A DNA stretch of 9,840 bases from Thermodesulfobacteriota bacterium (GTDB taxonomy: Bacteria; Desulfobacterota; QYQD01). A program made the translations under genes and the position numbers. This document shows positions 7,201 through 9,840 of the stretch, piece after piece. Location of the stretch: the NCBI GenBank assembly GCA_030017815.1, contig JASEGX010000083.1, positions 1-9,840 on the forward strand, read 5' to 3'. The notes beneath the pieces are model-generated. The model made no database searches. It was given only the letters and a program-made list of their open reading frames with translations, and was not told the DNA's origin. The stretch's first letter is position 1; each line of letters opens with the position of its first letter.

Positions 7201-7652
7201 GGGGTTTGCGAACAGGTCAGCAAGTGATGATCCAGGACAGCAACACTCCGGGCCTGCTTGTCAGACCGGACATTTCACGCCGGCAGTTAGACACAGAGTC
7301 TGCCCTCCAGGTGAGTGCCGGAGCCCAGACCAGGAGCGGTGGAGATAATACATCTACGGCGACCGGGCCGGGGATAGGGATTATACTGCAGCCAGGGGAA
7401 CCATCTCCCCCCCCCAGGCCACGGCGTTTCCACGGCAACGTGAAGCTCGACCCGATGCGCGTCGGTCGCGATGCAGGCCGGATTGCCGACGAGGTGATCG
7501 CACACCTCACCGGGATTGTGGGTGCAGACGTGACCGTGACACTGGAGATTAATGCGGAGATCCCTGACGGAGCGACGGAGCAGATCGTCCGCACCATTAC
7601 GGAAAACGCCCGGACACTGAAGTTTACGAGCCAGGGTTTTGAGGAAGAATAA
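4239..7652 (+). CDS. Swt1-type HEPN domain fused to a DUF499 AAA-like ATPase
   Basis: The protein has 1137 residues and starts at an ATG with GGAG nine bases upstream. Residues 1-150 form a Swt1-like HEPN domain: helical, with R96-N-K-W-A-H101, the R-x4-6-H motif of HEPN ribonucleases. Residues ~170-1050 match DUF499. Walker A is in QTNFGGGKTHSM (K253, T254), Walker B is CLILIDEWVAY (D385, E386), a sensor-like strand is CLLVISLPASDT (425-436), and a candidate arginine-finger region GRVESSW lies at 466-472. A proline-rich linker (~1056-1062) precedes a conserved 70-residue tail ending TLKFTSQGFEEE, so the C-terminus appears native. Residues 278-299 are an extra 22-residue insertion not expected in the family. 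In defence loci this ATPase is accompanied by a DUF1156 methylase and a helicase, both lost here. The likely role was phage defence, with the HEPN part a candidate RNA-cleaving effector. Whether it still functions alone is unknown. Confidence 0.85.
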   Translation: MAITNHERVGKALDLLKQGLQPFVERELKAQHAQLWFEEAKAAVSDTQANLFGTEAEPHWDVAMLLSVMWSQWQVVFRKTLGQAERSLVSELRDVRNKWAHQQPFSSDDAYRALDSVGRLLTAVSAPQADEVDKMKQELLRVRFDEQVRTEKRKAAGTAIESQTTGSIKPWREVVTPHRDVASGRYQQAEFAADLWQVALGQGTEEYKNPQEFFRRTYLTESLKRLLAGAIQRLSGHGGDPVVQLQTNFGGGKTHSMMALYHLVSGVPPGELAGMDAHQRIMNFSRYGVPPGELAGMDAVLQEAGESHLPKARRIVLVGNKISPGNPVTKPDGTVVRTLWGELAWQLGGKKAFMQVSADDERGTSPGDILRELFTEYGPCLILIDEWVAYARQLHEQSDLPAGSFETQFTFAQVLTESAKLANNCLLVISLPASDTAGSPHTQADDAEVGGQRGREALDRLRNVIGRVESSWRPASAEESFEIVRRRLFEPLVDRTQFVARDTVARAFYDLYRTQHQEFPPECRDPEYETRLKAAYPIHPEVFDRLYTDWSTLVKFQRTRGVLRLMAAVIHSLWEKGDRNPLILPSNIPIDDQRVQFELTRYLSDNWVPVIEKDVDGPNSLPMRIDSDVPNLGKFAACRRVARAIYLGSAPITTAAHRGLEDRRVKLGCVIPGETPAVFGDALRRLAGAAIYLYQDGPRYWYSTQATVTKLAEDLAEQLKRDPNKVVQELETRLRSDLRRTGDFSRIHPIPASSQDVPDDLDARLVVLGPDYPYAKEPGSPAELAAKSILESRGNSPRLYRNTLVFLALDRTRLQDLDEAIRRYLAWKTILEEKEARDLSPHQVKQAETQKQAADGAVSAQLPEAYQWLLVPIQETLQSAIGWQVIRLSGQDALAVRASKKLKNDELLITSFAASRLRMELDRVPLWRGGHVAIRQLVEDFARYLYLPRLQCPEVLIEAIRNGLGLLTWEQDTFAYAESYDETNGRYRGLRTGQQVMIQDSNTPGLLVRPDISRRQLDTESALQVSAGAQTRSGGDNTSTATGPGIGIILQPGEPSPPPRPRRFHGNVKLDPMRVGRDAGRIADEVIAHLTGIVGADVTVTLEINAEIPDGATEQIVRTITENARTLKFTSQGFEEE
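5034..5135 (+). repeat. 36-bp direct repeat, 66-bp period, in frame inside the DUF499 ATPase
   Basis: 5034-5069 and 5100-5135 are identical except one C/T difference, and both encode GVPPGELAGMDA (residues 266-277 and 288-299). The 30 bases between them encode HQRIMNFSRY and are not repeated. The unit adds exactly 22 codons, so the frame is kept. Family members, as I recall, have a single PPGELPG-type segment here, so one copy plus the spacer is probably an insertion. Confidence 0.8.
7407..7415 (+). repeat. Run of nine C in the ATPase coding sequence
   Basis: A C9 homopolymer encodes three prolines (SPPPRP) in the linker before the conserved C-terminal tail. A one-base slip would remove the last ~75 residues, so this is a candidate slippage site. 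It is also a place where a sequencing error would be easy. Confidence 0.6.
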
Positions 7653-7902
7653 CAGTGAGCGACCCATCAAAATAATCTGGCGTCTTCATCACCCTATGCC
7701 TGCTGACATCTTTGAGGAAAACCGCCGCGGTGGATAATGCATCGCCTTTCCTTTTTATCCACGAAACAAATTGTCCTCAGAAAAGAAAAAAAGTATAATT
7801 GGTAGGCCGACCGGATTTCTTTATCATCCAGAACCTTGCAGATACAGTAAGGCCAGATGAGAAAGTTGAGATTATCCGGTATATTATTGTGGAGGAAGAT
7901 AA
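7653..7902. other. Non-coding gap at the right edge of the island
   Basis: At its left end GTG (7655) follows GAGGAAG at a 7-base spacing and reads M-S-D-P-S-K-stop (7675). This may be the truncated start of a lost downstream operon gene. From there to about 7770 I recognise nothing. A promoter lies at 7771-7799. Between the promoter and the ATG at 7903 is an AT-rich leader of about 100 bases with no stable hairpin that I can see. The stretch probably contains the right-hand junction of the island, but no terminal repeat or attachment site is visible. Confidence 0.4.
7771..7799 (+). promoter_or_regulatory. Sigma70-like promoter TTGTCC-17-TATAAT
   Basis: A perfect -10 hexamer TATAAT (7794-7799) lies exactly 17 bases after TTGTCC (7771-7776), which matches TTGACA at four of six positions; the spacer is A-rich. 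Transcription would start near 7806 and read into the gene at 7903 through a leader of about 97 bases. This is the best promoter match I found in the window. Confidence 0.6.
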
Positions 7903-8526
7903 ATGGAACAGAATTGGATACTAAAGGAAGCTAATAAGGTCCGTAAATCAAGTAATGTGGTAATCCTTGAGAAGCCGGATGTGAAGAGATATCTGAACGG
8001 TCTTCTTTTAAAAAGGTTCTGGCCGGTTATTCATAGCAGCCTTGAGGCCAGTGACTACGTCTACTTCCCGGAGTCAAATCCTGAAACAGAATGGGAAGAG
8101 GGCCAGACGCTAACGAGGTCACTAACCTTTATGCTCTCTGATGGAAGGTATCTTTTCTTTAGAGGAAATTTGAGTTGTTCTACAGAAGGGTGGATGCTTG
8201 GAAGAAAATTTTATTTGTCTTTATCCCAGGAAAATGATCTCCATGTAATAATTGAGATATTGGGTAACAGCCGGTTTGCCGGGTATCCTCCAACCCTCTC
8301 AATATACAAGGCATCAGATAAAAAAGGCGCCGACTTTTACGAGATTACCTTTCATGCCGGCAGCGGGGCAGGGTGGGGTTATGGGGAAGAGTATGTAGAT
8401 GAGAAAATAAGAAAGATCATTGATGTTAATATCCGGATGTATGATTTTGCAATAGACTCCATCATAACTCCACAAGACTTAGGAGAGTTTTTAACGATTG
8501 CTTACGAGGCATATGAGGCATACTGA
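7903..8526 (+). CDS. Unrecognised 207-residue soluble protein
   Basis: I do not recognise this family. The ATG has GGAGG seven bases upstream and a promoter about 100 bases before it, so expression is likely. The product has no signal peptide, membrane segment or obvious catalytic motif. It is rich in aromatic residues (for example KRFWPVIHSS, SDYVYFPES, GAGWGYGEEYVDE), with alternating strand-like segments in the centre (LTFMLSDGRYLFFRGNLS, FYEITFHAGSG) and a helical C-terminal part (VDEKIRKIIDVNIRMYDFAID). It ends in a small tandem, AYEAYEAY. Codon use is clearly more AT-rich than the DUF499 gene, so it belongs to the host-like or a different imported segment, not to the island operon. It could be an immunity or adaptor protein, but nothing in the sequence decides that. 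Confidence 0.7.
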   Translation: MEQNWILKEANKVRKSSNVVILEKPDVKRYLNGLLLKRFWPVIHSSLEASDYVYFPESNPETEWEEGQTLTRSLTFMLSDGRYLFFRGNLSCSTEGWMLGRKFYLSLSQENDLHVIIEILGNSRFAGYPPTLSIYKASDKKGADFYEITFHAGSGAGWGYGEEYVDEKIRKIIDVNIRMYDFAIDSIITPQDLGEFLTIAYEAYEAY

Positions 8527-8558
8527 AGATTCCCTGCTATGACAAGCATTAGTGAGGC

Positions 8559-8648
8559 TCAAGGTGAATACCTCATAAAGCCGGTTGTACCTGCATTTAT
8601 AGCAGTTGCAAGCAGAATAGCATCGGGTGCAGCAATTCTCGGTGAAAC
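8559..8648 (-). pseudogene. Possible PIN-domain (VapC-like) remnant
   Basis: A 29-codon open stretch on the minus strand reads SPRIAAPDAILLATAINAG and then TTGF. The spacing P-D-A-I-x-L-A-T-A-x-x-x-G-x-x-x-F is the hallmark of the fourth-acidic-residue region of PIN-domain toxins. It is closed by TAG on its upstream side, inside the arm of the palindromic element, and by TGA after RYSP. No antitoxin or other PIN motif is visible nearby. If real it is a fragment left after the repeat or another rearrangement cut the gene. The match is short, so confidence is low. Confidence 0.3.
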
Positions 8649-8752
8649 CTATCTCCCTTGCGAATGCGGGACAAGAATGTCCCGCCTATCGCGATAGGCG
8701 TGGTTTTCTAACCCAGATGTAGGGGCATTTACCTGATATTTCACCGAGAATT
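8634..8752. repeat. 119-bp element with 14-bp inverted ends and nested palindromes
   Basis: The outer arms AATTCTCGGTGAAA (8634-8647) and TTTCACCGAGAATT (8739-8752) are perfect inverted repeats. Inside are GCGGGACA-AGAA-TGTCCCGC (8666-8685), an 8-bp stem with a 4-base loop, and the perfect 18-bp palindrome CGCCTATCGCGATAGGCG (8683-8700), which shares three bases with it, so the two folds compete. The layout resembles a small non-autonomous inverted-repeat element or a dispersed REP-like repeat. I see no target-site duplication at the ends. A T-rich GGTTTTCT follows the inner palindrome, so termination after the gene at 7903 is possible. Confidence 0.65.
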
Positions 8753-8796
8753 CATGGAATGATTATGCTGGTCTGGAAGTGGCTTTTATGGTATGA

Positions 8797-8825
8797 TTGC
8801 GTGATATGGCATAAAAGTCTAAAAT
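8797..8825 (+). promoter_or_regulatory. Possible promoter TTGCGT-17-TAAAAT
   Basis: TTGCGT (8797-8802) and TAAAAT (8820-8825) are separated by 17 bases. The start would fall only a few bases before the lipoprotein ATG, leaving almost no leader, which makes it doubtful. GGGG at 8826-8829 is the only Shine-Dalgarno-like sequence before that start. Confidence 0.3.
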
Positions 8826-8835
8826 GGGGTTAGTT

Positions 8836-9840
8836 TATGAAATGCATCATCCGTATTGCATCTTTTGTAATTATTCTTACCCTGACGGCCGGCTGCGGGT
8901 CCAACTGGACACGCACTGACGGCACACCGGTAAATACAGATGACCTGATTCAAGGTCGAAAGTATAATTACTCCCTTGCCCGTTTCGTGTCTTCTCCGGC
9001 GATGGAAACGTATCTCAAGGAGGCTATTAAAAAGCAGTCCCTCGAATCATCTTCCGGCGGGGGCATTTTAACTGATACTCAGACGATTACCGGTACAGGT
9101 GGTATGTCCGGGCACGAAGGCATGAGTTCCTCTGATCGCTCTCAGGCTGTATATTCCTCAACCATTCTGCAGGAGTCCGGCGTTGACGAGGCGGACCTGA
9201 TCAAGACTGACGGCCGGCATCTTTATGTGGCGGTCAAGAGTCCCTATCCCTATTACGGATTCATGGAAGGGATGATGGCTCTGGGCAAGACAGATGTAGC
9301 AAGTGGATCTTCCGGCGGGGAGGACCCTTTCTATCAGGAATACGCCAACAAGATCAGGGTCATGGAGCTCTCCGATTCGCCGCCTTCCGCCTCGGAGTTG
9401 GCTGTGATCAGTTTAATGGACTCCTCAATCGTAGATAGTCTCTACCTGGTGACCGATCGTGGTGAAGGGCTCTCTGACCTCCTTGCTGTTATTGGCACTG
9501 GAGGCTCCGGCGCTCCCATGGAGTACTGGTTTATGCCCTGGTACTGGAGAAGCGGCAAGACCGCTCTCGAATTGTTCAATGTCAGCGATCCGGCCAAACC
9601 TTCCGGGGTAATCAGCCTGTCAATTGACGGATATCTGATCGCAAGCCGCCGCATCGGTGAGACCCTTTACATTGTTTCACGATACACGCCTTATATTGAA
9701 GGTTATTTACCATATCCTGTAACGGAAAAGGAAAAACAATACAATGCCGCCCTTCTGGATGGCGCCTCTCTTTCGGACCTGTTGCCGGATATAAAGATTA
9801 ATGGCGAAGAAAAGGGGGATCTGGTGAATCGGGAGAATTG
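8836..9840 (+). CDS. Beta-propeller domain lipoprotein (3' end outside window)
   Basis: The N-terminus MKCIIRIASFVIILTLTAGC is a lipoprotein signal peptide with lipobox LTAGC and lipidated cysteine C20, so the mature protein should be anchored in a membrane facing the periplasm. The mature part carries the block ESGVDEADLIKTDGRHLYVA near residues 113-132. That is the signature of the secreted beta-propeller family (Beta_propel, PF09826), followed by KIRVMELSD, SLYLVTDRG, LELFNVSDPAKPSG and DGYLIASRRIGETLYIVSRY, the start of successive propeller blades. Family members are usually 600 residues or more, so about half is seen. Function is unknown; surface or binding roles are guesses. I could not be sure of one base near 8870-8880: the frame of the body (codons starting at 8882) fits the ATG only if the signal-peptide frame is continuous there. 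A one-base frameshift should be ruled out. Confidence 0.75.

Larger units (their letters stand above)
2836..7652 (+). other. Eroded defence island: helicase scrap, dual-OB scrap, two DUF488 genes, HEPN-DUF499 ATPase
   Basis: All genes run on the plus strand with overlaps or short gaps (ATGA at 3170 and again at 3789, then 12 bases to 4239). Codon use is visibly more GC-rich than in the gene at 7903 and the left block. Helicase, DUF1156 methylase and DUF499 ATPase genes are known to sit together in predicted antiviral loci; PADLOC describes a helicase-methylase-ATPase system called Hma. DUF488 and dual-OB proteins are frequent neighbours in such islands, as I recall. Here the methylase and almost all of the helicase are missing. 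The grouping is inferred from gene content. Confidence 0.6.
8527..8835. other. Intergenic region with a nested palindromic element
   Basis: No intact gene is convincing in these 309 bases. The left part contains a short minus-strand stretch resembling a PIN-domain core, the middle an element with 14-bp inverted ends and two inner palindromes, and the right part a weak promoter just before the lipoprotein gene. Each is listed separately. Confidence 0.5.

Noticed and set aside
7799..7924. 41-codon frame from TTG reading PDFFIIQNLADTVRPDEKVE and on, overlapping the start of the gene at 7903
   Set aside because: It begins inside the -10 box with a TTG and no ribosome binding site. It could be a gene scrap or leader peptide, but nothing supports either.
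8539..8697. 52-codon plus-strand frame starting MTSISEAQGEYLIKPVVPAF
   Set aside because: No Shine-Dalgarno sequence; the opposite strand gives a better PIN-like reading and the frame ends inside a palindromic repeat.

Overview
The window looks like a chromosomal segment of an uncultured, probably anaerobic Gram-negative bacterium, in the style of Nitrospirota or Desulfobacterota metagenome bins. The placement is low confidence. It rests on an AlaC-type aminotransferase, a DMSO-reductase-family operon remnant, several dispersed palindromic repeats, and a lipoprotein signal peptide. There are no rRNA or tRNA genes, no CRISPR array and no recognisable transposase.

Left block (1-~2785, minus strand): the first 334 codons of an alanine aminotransferase (alaC, running off the left edge), a Mut7-C/zinc-ribbon protein whose last codons and stop lie inside a dispersed repeat, a stretch with two hairpin repeats, and a decayed molybdopterin oxidoreductase operon. 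That operon keeps a shortened iron-sulfur subunit without its two central cysteine motifs. Its catalytic subunit survives only as a C-terminal piece with an in-frame TAG.

Middle block (~2836-7652, plus strand): a more GC-rich island that begins exactly where the catalytic subunit is cut off. It looks like an eroded antiviral locus of the helicase / DUF1156 methylase / DUF499 ATPase kind. It holds an N-terminal scrap of a helicase, fused out of frame to the C-terminal end of what I think is a dual-OB-domain protein. Next come a frameshifted DUF488 gene, an intact second DUF488 gene, and a full-length 1137-residue protein joining a Swt1-type HEPN domain (with an intact R-x4-H motif) to a DUF499 ATPase. 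The methylase and the helicase motor are absent. The ATPase itself carries a 66-bp in-frame duplication just after its Walker A motif. The genes overlap or nearly touch (two ATGA overlaps), so this was once one transcription unit.

Right block (7653-9840, plus strand): a scarred 250-base gap with a good sigma70-like promoter, an unrecognised AT-rich gene of 207 codons, a 309-base gap holding a nested palindromic element beside a possible PIN-domain remnant, and the first ~335 codons of a beta-propeller lipoprotein that runs off the right edge.

The main story is decay next to an acquired island: a respiratory operon broken at the island edge, a defence cassette that has lost most of its components, and one large HEPN-ATPase gene that has stayed open.
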